Assembly (NCBI RefSeq): GCF_025567095.1
Contig: NZ_JAOQJH010000013.1
DNA from: Anthropogastromicrobium aceti
Lineage (GTDB): Bacteria > Bacillota > Clostridia > Lachnospirales > Lachnospiraceae
DNA: 64,000 nucleotides
Strand: one strand, 5' to 3'
Part shown: positions 43,372-52,606 of the stretch, one piece after another
Layout of the letters: each line of letters opens with the position of its first letter
Numbering within the stretch: the first letter of the stretch is position 1
Position numbers and translations under genes: made by a program
Notes under the pieces: model-generated
Databases searched by the model: none
What the model was told of the DNA's origin: nothing
What the model saw: only the letters and a program-made list of their open reading frames with translations

Positions 43372-45138
43372 ATGAAACAGCTAATGTTAGGAAACAAGGC
43401 ACTCGCAAGAGGTCTGTATGAGGGCGGCTGCAGTATTGTATCAAGCTATCCGGGAACTCCGAGCACAGAGGTGACAGAGGAAGCGGTCAAGTTTGAAGAA
43501 ATTTACTGCGAGTGGGCACCAAATGAAAAGGTTGCGCTAGAGACAGCGTTCGGCGCATCGCTAGCAGGAAAAAGAAGCTTCTGTGGTATGAAGCATGTAG
43601 GTTTAAATGTTGCAGCAGATCCGCTTTTTACTTGCTCCTATACCGGAGTAAACGGTGGATTGATTATCTGTGTGGCAGATGATCCAGCGATGCATTCATC
43701 TCAAAATGAGCAGGATTCCAGACACTATGCAATCGCAGCAAAGGTGCCAATGCTAGAGCCAGCAGATTCTGCAGAAGCCTGTGAGTTTGCAAAGGCAGCT
43801 TATGAAATTTCAGAGGAGTTTGACACACCAGTTATCATTCGCATGTGCACAAGAATTGCGCATTCACAGAGCATTGTTGATACGAAAGAGCGTGTCTGTC
43901 CGCCGACAAAGCCATACGAAAAAAATGTCAGAAAGTATGTCATGACACCAGCCAATGCGATTGCGCGTCACCCGTTTGTTGAGGAGAGAACGGCACGTCT
44001 GGCTGAGTTTGCCAATACCAGCTCGCTAAATCGCGTGGAAAAGGGAAGTGAGCCAATCGGAATCATCACTTCTTCAACCTCCTACCAGTATGTGAAGGAG
44101 ATTTTTTGCGATCACGTCAGCATTTTAAAGCTGGGAATGGTCAATCCGCTTCCAGAAAAGTTACTATTAGACTTTGCCAAGGGAAAAGAGCTGTTGCTGG
44201 TTGTGGAAGAGCTTGATCCAGTGATTGAAACCTACTGCAAGAGCTTAGGTCTTTCGGTTCACGGAAAAGATGTACTTCCGATGACAGGTGAGTTTTCACA
44301 AAATCTGCTTGCAGAAAAGCTAAGTAAAGCATTTCCAAAGCTTGCTGAACTAATAGGAACAATTCCGTCAGGAAGAAAACTTGATGAAGAGATTCCAGGT
44401 CGTCCGCCGGTGATGTGCGCTGGATGCCCACACCGTGGATTATTCTATACATTGTCAAAGAATAAATGTACCGTGCTTGGCGATATCGGCTGCTATACAC
44501 TTGGTGCAGCTGCGCCGTTATCTTCCATTGATATGACACTTTGCATGGGTGCATCTGTCAGCGCAATCCATGGCTTTAACAAGGCGCTCGGAGAAGAGAG
44601 CGAGAAGAGAACAGTTGCAGTAATCGGTGATTCCACATTTATGCATTCTGGAATGACTGGACTTGCGAATATCGCATACAATCAGAGTAACTCCACCGTT
44701 ATCATTTTGGACAACTCAATTACTGGAATGACTGGACATCAGCAAAACCCGACAACAGGCTATAATATCAAGGGTGATCCGGCCGGAAAGATTGATTTGG
44801 AAAGTCTGTGCCGTGCGATGGGCATTCGCCGTGTCACTGTTGTCGATCCATACGATTTGGATGCGTGTGACCGCGCTGTAAAGGAAGAGCTTGCAGCCAC
44901 AGAGCCGTCTGTTATCATCAGTCGTCGTCCGTGTGCACTGTTAAAATATGTAAAGCATAAGCCTGCTCTTGTTGTCGATCAGGACAAATGTGTTGGCTGT
45001 CGCGCCTGCATGAAGCTAGGCTGTCCGGCAATCAGCATTAGAGGCAAAAAGGCAATGATTGATGCAACACAGTGTGTTGGCTGTGGTGTCTGCAGTAAGC
45101 TGTGCCGTCCGGGTGCATTAGGGGAGGTAACAAAATGA
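43372..45138 (+). CDS. iorA: Indolepyruvate ferredoxin oxidoreductase, alpha subunit
   Basis: A 588-residue subunit of the thiamine-diphosphate enzyme that oxidises aryl pyruvates (indole-, phenyl-, hydroxyphenylpyruvate) with CoA and ferredoxin to aryl-acetyl-CoA. Pyrimidine-binding part: SSYPGTPSTEVTEE and ANPNEKVALE-like APNEKVALETAFG; diphosphate-binding part: GDIGCYTLGAAAP and ILDNSITGMTGHQQNP. The C-terminus carries two 4Fe-4S motifs, CVGCRACMKLGCP and CVGCGVCSKLCRP. The start codon of iorB overlaps its stop (ATGA), indicating coupled translation. An acyl-CoA ligase gene follows. Confidence 0.93.
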   Translation: MKQLMLGNKALARGLYEGGCSIVSSYPGTPSTEVTEEAVKFEEIYCEWAPNEKVALETAFGASLAGKRSFCGMKHVGLNVAADPLFTCSYTGVNGGLIICVADDPAMHSSQNEQDSRHYAIAAKVPMLEPADSAEACEFAKAAYEISEEFDTPVIIRMCTRIAHSQSIVDTKERVCPPTKPYEKNVRKYVMTPANAIARHPFVEERTARLAEFANTSSLNRVEKGSEPIGIITSSTSYQYVKEIFCDHVSILKLGMVNPLPEKLLLDFAKGKELLLVVEELDPVIETYCKSLGLSVHGKDVLPMTGEFSQNLLAEKLSKAFPKLAELIGTIPSGRKLDEEIPGRPPVMCAGCPHRGLFYTLSKNKCTVLGDIGCYTLGAAAPLSSIDMTLCMGASVSAIHGFNKALGEESEKRTVAVIGDSTFMHSGMTGLANIAYNQSNSTVIILDNSITGMTGHQQNPTTGYNIKGDPAGKIDLESLCRAMGIRRVTVVDPYDLDACDRAVKEELAATEPSVIISRRPCALLKYVKHKPALVVDQDKCVGCRACMKLGCPAISIRGKKAMIDATQCVGCGVCSKLCRPGALGEVTK

Positions 45139-45722
45139 CAAAGAATATTATGATCGTCGGTGTCGGCGGACAGGGATCGTTACTGGCAAGTAAGCTTTTG
45201 GGATGGCTTTTACTAAATGAAGGCTATGATGTAAAGGTTTCTGAAGTGCACGGTATGAGCCAGAGAGGCGGAAGTGTTGTCACCTATGTGAGATTTGGCG
45301 AGAAGGTGTATTCACCGATTATAGATAAGGGCGAGGCAGATTTGATTGTCTCCTTTGAAAAGCTTGAGGCAGCCCGCTATCTGGATTATTTAAAGCCAGA
45401 TGGCACAGTGGTTGTCAACATACAGCAGATTGATCCGATGCCGGTTGTGACAGGGGCAACTGTCTATCCGCAGGACTTAATCGAGAAGATGAAAGCAGCT
45501 GGTGCAAATGTGGATGCGATGGATTGTCTGACACTTGCAAGAGAGGCAGGCTCTGAGAAGGCTGTCAATTTGGTCCTTCTTGGTCGCCTATCAAGACACT
45601 ATGACATTCCACTAGAACATTGGCAGGCTGCGATTGAGGTATGTGTGCCAAAGAAGTTTCTTGAGATCAACCAGAAAGCCTTCCTTCTGGGACGAAATAC
45701 AAAGCTGGATGGCGAAAACTAA
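45135..45722 (+). CDS. iorB: Indolepyruvate ferredoxin oxidoreductase, beta subunit
   Basis: A 195-residue gamma-type domain that completes the IorAB enzyme. It shows MIVGVGGQGSLLASKLLG, SEVHGMSQRGGSVVTYVRFG and LVLLGRLSRHYDIP, as expected. ATG 45135 lies behind GGGGAGG within the end of iorA; the longer frame begins inside the iron-sulfur coding part and is not used. The ligase gene starts 18 bp after its stop. Confidence 0.93.
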   Translation: MTKNIMIVGVGGQGSLLASKLLGWLLLNEGYDVKVSEVHGMSQRGGSVVTYVRFGEKVYSPIIDKGEADLIVSFEKLEAARYLDYLKPDGTVVVNIQQIDPMPVVTGATVYPQDLIEKMKAAGANVDAMDCLTLAREAGSEKAVNLVLLGRLSRHYDIPLEHWQAAIEVCVPKKFLEINQKAFLLGRNTKLDGEN

Positions 45723-45740
45723 ACAAAGGGGAAAAAGAAA

Positions 45741-47375
45741 ATGCCTGTCACTGATTTGCTGGAGCGAAATCATAAATTGTACGGAGATGAGGTCGCTTTG
45801 GTGGAGCTAAATCCGCTGATGAAGGATACAAGAAAGACAACTTGGAAGGAGTATGATCTAGTTCAGCAGACCTCTCCAGTTGCCTATCGAAGAGAGATTA
45901 CATGGAGCGTTTTTGATGAGAAGGCGAACCGTGTTGCCAACATGCTTTTAGGCCGTGGCATCAAAAAAGGAGATCGCGTTGCGATTTTGATGTTCAACTG
46001 TCTGGAATGGCTTCCGATTTATTTTGGAATTTTAAAGACGGGCGCAATTGCGGTTCCGTTTAACTTCCGTTTCTCAGCAGACGAGATTCAATACTGTGCC
46101 GATTTGGCTCAGGTTCATATTCTGTTCTTTGGCTCTGAATTTATTGGTCGAATTGAGTCAATTGCCGATGAGCTGCAAAAAGGCCGTCTGCTAATCTATG
46201 TCGGAGATGGTTGTCCAACCTTTGCAGAGAGCTATAGGGAGCTGGTTGCAGACTGCTCAAGCCAGGCGCCTCTTGTTCGACTTGAGGAAGAGGATGATGC
46301 GGCAATCTATTTTTCATCTGGTACGACCGGATTTCCAAAGGCCATTTTACATAATCACGAGAGCTTGTCTCAGGCGGCACAGATGGAGCAAAAGCACCAT
46401 TTGACCAGCCGTGATGATGTCTTTTTGTGCATCCCGCCTCTGTACCATACCGGAGCAAAATTTCACTGGATGGGCAGCTTATATGCAGGAAGTAAGGCAG
46501 TCCTTTTGAAAGGTACCACACCAGAGATTATTCTCGATGCTGTCTCAAAGGAGCAGTGCACAATTGTCTGGCTTTTGGTTCCGTGGGCTCAGGATATTTT
46601 AGCCGCTCTTGATAGAGGAGATATCAAGCTAGAAGACTATAAGCTTGACCAGTGGAGACTGATGCACATTGGTGCCCAGCCGGTTCCACCGTCATTAATT
46701 CGCCGCTGGAAGCAGTATTTTCCACACCACAAGTATGATACCAATTATGGCTTGTCTGAGTCCACCGGTCCTGGCTGTGTGCATCTTGGACTTGATAACA
46801 TTGATAAAGTTGGTTCCATCGGTATTCCAGGCTATCGCTGGTCCTGTAAAATTGTCGATGAAAATGGCAACGAGGTCAAGCAGGGCGAGGTTGGTGAGCT
46901 TTGTGTCAAGGGTCCTGGTGTGATGACTTGCTACTATAACGATCCGAAAGCGACAGCTGAGACACTCAAAAACGGTTGGCTCTACACTGGAGATATGGCA
47001 ATGCAGGACGAGGATGGCTTCTACTTCCTCGTTGACAGAAAGAAAGATGTCATCGTCAGCGGTGGTGAGAATATCTATCCAGTTCAGATTGAGAATTTCC
47101 TAAGTGCCTATGAGAAGGTGCAGGATGTCGCAGTCATTGGACTGCCTGACAGCCGTCTTGGTGAGATCACGGGAGCTGTCATTCAAGTAAAAGATGGTAT
47201 GGAATGCACAGAAGAAGAGATTAATGAGTACTGTCAGAAGCTGCCTCGCTATAAGAGACCAAAGAAAGTTATCTTTGCCGAAGTGCCGCGCAATGCAACT
47301 GGAAAGATCGAAAAGCCGGCCCTTCGAAAGAAATATGGTGCCGAGCATCTGGTTGCACAGCAGAATTTGGCCTAA
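45741..47375 (+). CDS. AMP-forming acyl/aryl-CoA ligase
   Basis: A 544-residue class I adenylate-forming enzyme that activates a carboxylic acid with ATP and CoA. The P-loop is YFSSGTTGFPKAI (about residue 190), followed by TNYGLSESTGPG, GWLYTGDMAMQDEDGFY, DRKKDVIVSGGENIYP and the catalytic lysine in RNATGKIEKP. Substrate is not readable from sequence. Directly after iorAB, an aryl-acetate ligase that runs with or against the IorAB product is the simplest idea; in archaea an ADP-forming synthetase has this place. It ends before a GC-rich hairpin. Confidence 0.75.
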   Translation: MPVTDLLERNHKLYGDEVALVELNPLMKDTRKTTWKEYDLVQQTSPVAYRREITWSVFDEKANRVANMLLGRGIKKGDRVAILMFNCLEWLPIYFGILKTGAIAVPFNFRFSADEIQYCADLAQVHILFFGSEFIGRIESIADELQKGRLLIYVGDGCPTFAESYRELVADCSSQAPLVRLEEEDDAAIYFSSGTTGFPKAILHNHESLSQAAQMEQKHHLTSRDDVFLCIPPLYHTGAKFHWMGSLYAGSKAVLLKGTTPEIILDAVSKEQCTIVWLLVPWAQDILAALDRGDIKLEDYKLDQWRLMHIGAQPVPPSLIRRWKQYFPHHKYDTNYGLSESTGPGCVHLGLDNIDKVGSIGIPGYRWSCKIVDENGNEVKQGEVGELCVKGPGVMTCYYNDPKATAETLKNGWLYTGDMAMQDEDGFYFLVDRKKDVIVSGGENIYPVQIENFLSAYEKVQDVAVIGLPDSRLGEITGAVIQVKDGMECTEEEINEYCQKLPRYKRPKKVIFAEVPRNATGKIEKPALRKKYGAEHLVAQQNLA

Positions 47376-47406
47376 CCGGAGGTATAACAAGACCATTCGG
47401 GGAACG

Positions 47407-47459
47407 CCATGGGGATGGGGGAATGCGGCCCTTTAGGGCCACTTGCCCTGTCCCCGTGG
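47407..47459. terminator. GC-rich nested hairpin between converging operons
   Basis: CCATGGGGA (47407-47415) pairs with TCCCCGTGG (47451-47459), and inside it GGCCC-TTTA-GGGCC (47427-47440). It has no T-run and is much richer in GC than its surroundings. It lies 9 bp before the minus-strand stop. Confidence 0.55.
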
Positions 47460-47467
47460 CTGACCAG

Positions 47468-48550
47468 TTACAAAATGAAATTGTGTAGCGCAAAATACCA
47501 TTTCGTCGGCGCAAGCCACGACAAAACTTTGTACCCTGGAATGAAATCTCTAAGATCCATTAAAACCGGAGAGTACAAAAGACAAAATAGTAAAATCACT
47601 GGAATCAGCGCATCAAAGGCGAGCGATGATTTTATGATCTGGCCTAAAAGTGTACAGAGGATGCTACACAGCGAAGAAAAAACAATCAAAAGTGCAAGCT
47701 CTGCGATAAGCGTTACATTTACTGGGGCGACAGAGCCGATGATAAGTGCAAGCAAACCAAAAACAGAAAGAAACAGAGCTGGAAGATAGCTATACAAAAA
47801 AGGGACAAACCATTTTTCATCTGGGCGGCGAAGCAGAAAGCGCCCTTTTTTTGCGTCATGACGATACTGGGAGCTTCCTGCAAGTGCAGTCAGCATTATA
47901 AAAAGTACGGCAAGTCCGCGAACTGGAATTTGAAATAGTGCCTGATCGTCATAGAAGTTTTCTGGAATATCCTCATACACAACATGAAAGACTGGTGTAT
48001 TTTCCTTCTCATATTCATAGTGCTCATCGACAAGTGCTTTTAGTTCATCCGCTGTTTTTACTGAGACGACATCGTAAGATGCAATAAAATCAGCAAGCAT
48101 TGTCTTTGCATATTCTTGAAAAATTGCATTGTAGACAGCTTCGTTTACAACAGCCGTAAGAACAGTTGAAGGAGAAGTGTAAACGCTGATACATCCGTCT
48201 TCGCCAGCCTGCATCTGTGACTCTAAATCATTTGGAAATTCATAACCGCACTCTGCTTTTCGAAGATTAATATCTTCCTGCATGTAATCTAGTGATGAAG
48301 ATCGGTAAAAACGATACAATCCATCATCAAGTGACTCAAGATTAGTAAGCACAGCTTCGGTCATTTCATCAGGATTGGCACAGTATAATCCAATGCGGAT
48401 GATTTCGTGGCGGTCTGCATTTTGTGCCGCAGCAATGCCAATAACAAGAAGAATAGCGGCCATACACCAGAGTGATTTTTTCTTTCTTGTATAGCGGGCA
48501 AGGAATGAGAACCAGGCACGAAGTAATTTTAAATTTTTATTTTTCTTCAT
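47468..48550 (-). CDS. ABC-2 type transporter membrane protein
   Basis: A 360-residue membrane subunit: one N-terminal hydrophobic segment (LWCMAAILLVIGIAAAQNAD), a large extracytoplasmic loop to about residue 200, then about five segments (GLAVLFIMLTALAGS, FVPFLYSYLPALFLSVFGLL and on). This is the ABC2_membrane_3 layout used by exporters. ATG 48550 follows AAGGAGC on the minus strand and overlaps the end of the second membrane gene by 14 bp. With the ATPase it forms a three-gene export system of unknown cargo. Confidence 0.75.
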   Translation of the reverse strand: MKKNKNLKLLRAWFSFLARYTRKKKSLWCMAAILLVIGIAAAQNADRHEIIRIGLYCANPDEMTEAVLTNLESLDDGLYRFYRSSSLDYMQEDINLRKAECGYEFPNDLESQMQAGEDGCISVYTSPSTVLTAVVNEAVYNAIFQEYAKTMLADFIASYDVVSVKTADELKALVDEHYEYEKENTPVFHVVYEDIPENFYDDQALFQIPVRGLAVLFIMLTALAGSSQYRHDAKKGRFLLRRPDEKWFVPFLYSYLPALFLSVFGLLALIIGSVAPVNVTLIAELALLIVFSSLCSILCTLLGQIIKSSLAFDALIPVILLFCLLYSPVLMDLRDFIPGYKVLSWLAPTKWYFALHNFIL

Positions 48551-49865
48551 ACTTGCTCCTTTCTCTGAGTGAGTGTGCCAGCTTTCCTTTTTTGAATGCG
48601 CCTGCAAGAAGTGCAGCGATTATCAAAAGGATTCCTTCTATAATCAGAATAATGATGTCAAAACTGGAAACGCTTTGACCAAATTGCCAGAATATCATAT
48701 TTTTTAATTGGCTTCCAGGCAGTGTGGCACTTATGCGGCGAAGCATATCCGGCAAGAATGCAGAAGGAATCAGACAGCCTGAGGCATACATTACAAGAAG
48801 AGATACAGCAAATGTGGTTATCATACAGGCCTGCTTGCCATGGCAGATGCGGCAGATAAAAAGTTCAAGTGCGCATGAAAAAAATGCACATACAAAACAT
48901 GAAACGAGAGTGCGTCCAATCAAAAAGGCAGGAACAATATGTGCTGCGCTTCCAATTGTACCGATCAAAAGACAGATGGCTGAAAAAATGAGCCATTGAC
49001 ATATTACTGCTGCTGAAAAATCTGCCAGCAGACAAAAAGAATCAGAAAGGCCAAGGCGAGAGAGTGCAGGCAGTACGGTACGGTTTGGAGCAACAAAGAA
49101 AAAGCACAGATTTATGCCCGACAGCAAGAACAAAAGAGCCAGTCCGCTGCATAGATAGCCAACAAGAACGAAATCTGTGGCAGGTGCGTTGTCAGAAGAG
49201 ATTTCTTCCTTTTCAAGACTACTCTCTTCGATGTCGCTTCCAACAATTTGAAACAGTGCATCGCGCTTCAAAACAGCATTGATATACAAATCGTTTAGCT
49301 GTGTGTTTGCTTTATCCTGCTGTTTTTCGGTAGCATCAAAGTCATCATAGATTTCATACAGCGCATAGACTCCAGTTTGAGAGCTTGCTACCATCTGAGA
49401 GAGGCTGTCAACAATTTGACGAAAGATTACTGTCTCAATGCTTGGCTCACCAGGATAAATGATGCGGGCAGGAAGATCATTCGTGCCGCTCATGATAGTG
49501 TGGATCATGCCTTCTGGGATAATGACGGCTGCCTTAACCTCACCTGAATCGAGCATGGCTTTTGCTTCGTCCTCAGAGGTGGTTTGTTTAATTGTGACCA
49601 TCGAGGATAAGCTTTCCATGTTTGAGACCATGCCGAGTGCAAGTGAGTAATGAAGTCCTGCATTTTTGGGCATAACGAAGACAACGTTAAAGTGAGAAGC
49701 GGCTGAAGTGTCGTTTTTTTGATTGACGGATGAAAGGCCATATATGGCTGCTGCGCAGATGATGCCTAAAAGAGCGAGGCCGCAAAAAAGCTTTCCGAGT
49801 CTTCTAAAGCAGCGCTTCCAGGTAAAAGCCAGATAACAACGACGCAAATTTAAAGTAGAACTCAT
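48537..49865 (-). CDS. ABC-2 type transporter membrane protein
   Basis: A 442-residue membrane subunit, paralogous in plan to the following gene: N-terminal segment (LGKLFCGLALLGIICAAAIYG), extracytoplasmic region with VVFVMPKN and IYPGEPSIETVIFRQIVDSL, then six segments at the C-terminus (VLVGYLCSGLALLFLLSG and on). YhgE/DrrB-type exporters look like this. Its ATG overlaps the stop of the ATPase gene by four bases, so the three genes are coupled. Cargo unknown (lipid, peptide or drug). Confidence 0.75.
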   Translation of the reverse strand: MSSTLNLRRCYLAFTWKRCFRRLGKLFCGLALLGIICAAAIYGLSSVNQKNDTSAASHFNVVFVMPKNAGLHYSLALGMVSNMESLSSMVTIKQTTSEDEAKAMLDSGEVKAAVIIPEGMIHTIMSGTNDLPARIIYPGEPSIETVIFRQIVDSLSQMVASSQTGVYALYEIYDDFDATEKQQDKANTQLNDLYINAVLKRDALFQIVGSDIEESSLEKEEISSDNAPATDFVLVGYLCSGLALLFLLSGINLCFFFVAPNRTVLPALSRLGLSDSFCLLADFSAAVICQWLIFSAICLLIGTIGSAAHIVPAFLIGRTLVSCFVCAFFSCALELFICRICHGKQACMITTFAVSLLVMYASGCLIPSAFLPDMLRRISATLPGSQLKNMIFWQFGQSVSSFDIIILIIEGILLIIAALLAGAFKKGKLAHSLRERSKYEEK

Positions 49866-50536
49866 GATAAGTATTCAATAATCTCCTTTACTGGTGTGTC
49901 GGCTGCAAGAGTTCTTGCATGACCGTCCTTTAACAGAATCAGTTTGCTGCACAAATCAAAATCAGCCTCCTCATGCGTAGCAAGAAGAACGGTATTTCCC
50001 TGAGCACAGTACAGACGAATATATTCGCGTATATCCTCCTTGCAGACAAGATCTAGCGCAGCATCAGGCTCATCGAGAAGTAAAAGCGTTGGGCGCGATG
50101 CAAGTGCGCAGGCAATGCTTAGGCGCTTTTGCATGCCGCCGGAGAGAGCCTTTGCCTTTTTGTGGAGGAAAGGTTCAATTTTTAATATGGATAGAAATCC
50201 ATCCTTTAAATCATCTTCAATGGAATATTTGGTAGCACTGTACCATAATTTTAAGTGATCCATGGCAGTCATATCAGGGAAAAGTGGGTTATTTTGAGCC
50301 ACATATCCGATTTTTGTGGACTGCAGAGACGGATTTTTTAACAGATCCTTTCCATCAAATAGAATAGTTCCGCTGTCTGGCGTATCTGTTCCTGAAAGAA
50401 TATGCAAAAGTGTAGACTTTCCGCAGCCGTTAGGACCGAGTAAGCCAATGCATTCGCCAGGTGCAGCATCAAAAGATACATTTTGCAAAACCTGCTGTTT
50501 TTTATAGGATTTTGAAATAGATTGTATAGATAACAT
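49862..50536 (-). CDS. ABC transporter ATP-binding protein
   Basis: A 224-residue ATPase of the export system: Walker A LGPNGCGKST, Q-loop VAQNNPLFPDMTA, signature LSGGMQKRL (a variant common in export-type ATPases), Walker B LLLLDEPDAALD and the switch histidine in LLATHEEADF. I start at ATG 50536, which is preceded by GGAGT; the longer frame adds a hydrophobic leader unlike any ATPase. First gene of the minus-strand operon, with an extended -10 promoter upstream. Confidence 0.88.
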   Translation of the reverse strand: MLSIQSISKSYKKQQVLQNVSFDAAPGECIGLLGPNGCGKSTLLHILSGTDTPDSGTILFDGKDLLKNPSLQSTKIGYVAQNNPLFPDMTAMDHLKLWYSATKYSIEDDLKDGFLSILKIEPFLHKKAKALSGGMQKRLSIACALASRPTLLLLDEPDAALDLVCKEDIREYIRLYCAQGNTVLLATHEEADFDLCSKLILLKDGHARTLAADTPVKEIIEYLS

Positions 50537-50593
50537 AAGACTCCATTCTGCTGCGAGGCATTTTGCAGCAAACTTGTTGATTGTAACAAAAAC

Positions 50594-50599
50594 AGTATA
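50594..50599 (-). promoter_or_regulatory. Extended -10 promoter of the ABC export operon
   Basis: On the minus strand TGCTATACT, an extended -10 (TGn plus TATACT). No matching -35 is visible. Confidence 0.5.
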
Positions 50600-50631
50600 G
50601 CATAAAATGAGCTGTAAAATATATATAGAAA

Positions 50632-50660
50632 TTGACTTTTTTGCAACTCTGAGATACAGT
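50632..50660 (+). promoter_or_regulatory. Promoter of the transglutaminase-like gene
   Basis: TTGACT (50632-50637), 17-bp spacer, TACAGT (50655-50660). Confidence 0.55.
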
Positions 50661-50705
50661 AAAATCAGAAAGATATATGCTGCAAAAGGAAGGAGTGAGT
50701 AGTTT

Positions 50706-52472
50706 ATGAGGAAAAAAAAGAGGTGGGCACTGATTATGGCAATCGTTATGCTAGTATTGTCTGTGCCAAATAGTATGATACAGGCGCAGGAAATACAGAG
50801 TACACAAGAGTTTGCTATAGAATGTGCAGTGGAAAGTGAGAGCAATCCGCTATATGGTTTTAATAGTGAGACTAGCACGGAAGTTACATTTGAAAGTGCA
50901 CAGCAAACAAAGGTTCCAGAAACATCAGGTCCCAGATTAGAAAATTTTGATTTGGGAATTGCATATCTTAGAAATGCATTTGTGAATAGAGAGACGCATA
51001 TTGAATTTGGTTTTTATTGCGATCAGCCAATTGATAGAGCGGGTGATGTGATTAAAAATGCACTTTTTGTACATACAAAAAATCCGATTGAAGGAGATTA
51101 TTTGAAGTTTCAGTATCGGCAGTATAAAGTCACGCGGTATCTTGTAGCATCTGGATCTCGATATTGTTATCTTATTTTTATGGATGTTGTTTATATGACA
51201 GATAGTGCACAAGAAGCAGCAGTCAGTACAGCAGTAAGCGATCTACTTGGGAGTCTTGGTATAAATTCAATGGATTCCTACAGTAAAATAAAAACAATTT
51301 ATAATTGGATCTGTCAGAATGTTTCATATGATTATGCACATGTGGGCAATACGGAGTATTTAAAACAGTTTTCTGCATATGGAGCGTTAGTTGAGCGCAC
51401 GGCAGTTTGTCAGGGATATGCTGTGTTATTGTACAGATTGCTGCTTGAAAGTGGTGTTGACGTGCGTGTGATTCCAGGAACAGGAAATGGTGCACTTCAT
51501 GCGTGGAATATTGCTGAATTAAATGGAGTCTATTATAATTTGGATTCAACTTGGGATGCAGGAAAAGATTTATATGGATATTTTCTTTGTAGTGAGAACG
51601 ATTTTTTAGGCCATGTAAGATTGGATGATTACCGTACTGACGAATTTATGACTTTATATCCGATGTCACCTAAAACTTTTGAGGATAAAGAGAAAACGAC
51701 ATCAGAAGAAACAACACCAGAGACGATTCCAGAAACAACACCAGAAGAGACAGAGCCAGATGAGACAACGTCAGAAGAAACTGAGTCAAGTACGCAGGAA
51801 ACAACACCAGAGGGAGATTCTTCGGTCGAACAACCTACATCAGAGCAGGAAACAACACCACAGAAAAAATATCCAGAAGGGTTGGCATTAGATGAAAATG
51901 GAGTCTGGAAGTATTATAAAAATGGTGAGATATGTACGAGTTACACGGGTCTGACATTGTACTACGGGACATGGTATTATGTAGAAAAAGGTGTACTCAA
52001 CTGGAATTATACAGGTCTGACAAATTACTATGGGACATGGTATTATGTAAAAGGCGGACGCCTGGATTGGGGATATACAGGTCTGACAAAGTATTATGAA
52101 ACATGGTATTATGTAGAAAAAGGTATACTCAATTGGAACTATACAGGTCTGACAAATTATTATGGTACTTGGTATTATGTACAGAGGGGTATACTGAATT
52201 GGAATTATACAGGTTTGACGAATTACTATGGTACTTGGTATTATGTAAAAGGCGGACGCTTGGATTGGGGATATATAGGTCTGACGAATTATTATGGTAC
52301 TTGGTATTATGTACAGAAGGGTATACTGAACTGGAATTATACAGGTTTGACGAATTATTACGGAACTTGGTATTATGTAAAAAAGGGAATTTTAAACTGG
52401 AAGTATAATGGAATTATATATCATGATGGATTGCGTTATACTGTGACAAATGGAGTAGCAAAGTGCATGTAG
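50706..52472 (+). CDS. Secreted transglutaminase-like protein with 22-residue wall-binding-type repeats
   Basis: A 588-residue exported protein. Signal peptide: RKKKRW, hydrophobic core to residue about 26, then QAQEIQ. A mixed domain (about 75-165) precedes a transglutaminase-like cysteine protease fold with C235 (AVCQGYAVLL), H265 (LHAWNIAEL) and D280 (YYNLDSTWDAG), so the triad is complete. Residues 325-393 are a Thr/Glu/Pro-rich spacer. From residue 415 seven 22-residue repeats (GLTNYYGTWYYV... pattern) resemble choline/cell-wall-binding hairpins. It probably sits on the cell wall and cuts or crosslinks peptides. The start follows AAGGAAGGAGTGAG. Confidence 0.82.
   Translation: MRKKKRWALIMAIVMLVLSVPNSMIQAQEIQSTQEFAIECAVESESNPLYGFNSETSTEVTFESAQQTKVPETSGPRLENFDLGIAYLRNAFVNRETHIEFGFYCDQPIDRAGDVIKNALFVHTKNPIEGDYLKFQYRQYKVTRYLVASGSRYCYLIFMDVVYMTDSAQEAAVSTAVSDLLGSLGINSMDSYSKIKTIYNWICQNVSYDYAHVGNTEYLKQFSAYGALVERTAVCQGYAVLLYRLLLESGVDVRVIPGTGNGALHAWNIAELNGVYYNLDSTWDAGKDLYGYFLCSENDFLGHVRLDDYRTDEFMTLYPMSPKTFEDKEKTTSEETTPETIPETTPEETEPDETTSEETESSTQETTPEGDSSVEQPTSEQETTPQKKYPEGLALDENGVWKYYKNGEICTSYTGLTLYYGTWYYVEKGVLNWNYTGLTNYYGTWYYVKGGRLDWGYTGLTKYYETWYYVEKGILNWNYTGLTNYYGTWYYVQRGILNWNYTGLTNYYGTWYYVKGGRLDWGYIGLTNYYGTWYYVQKGILNWNYTGLTNYYGTWYYVKKGILNWKYNGIIYHDGLRYTVTNGVAKCM
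51948..52409 (+). repeat. Seven 66-bp tandem units coding the aromatic repeats
   Basis: Exact period of 66 bp. Units 2 and 5 code KGGRLDWGY, the others (E/Q/K)xGxLNWxY, giving an A-B-A, A-B-A, A order. Units 1-3 use ACATGG and units 4-7 ACTTGG for the same Thr-Trp, which suggests block duplication with later exchange. Confidence 0.9.
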
Positions 52473-52491
52473 TTCAGTGGTTACGTTTTTC

Positions 52492-52520
52492 TTTACAACC
52501 AGTAACGCTTATGCTATACT
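52492..52520 (+). promoter_or_regulatory. Promoter of rfbA
   Basis: TTTACA (52492-52497), 17-bp spacer, TATACT (52515-52520). Confidence 0.7.
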
Positions 52521-52606
52521 GCGAATAGAAGCTGTCCGGCAGATGTTGGCTTAAATGCTATAGTTTGCCAAAGAGAGCACCACAAAAAAGAAAGGTAAAT
52601 GAAACA

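Noticed and set aside
50537..50878. N-terminal extension of the ABC ATPase
   Set aside because: A hydrophobic leader is not expected on this ATPase type and ATG 50536 has GGAGT upstream.
51948..52409. Regular 66-bp spaced repeats that might suggest a CRISPR array
   Set aside because: The period is exact without variable spacers, the frame stays open and codes a 22-residue protein repeat.
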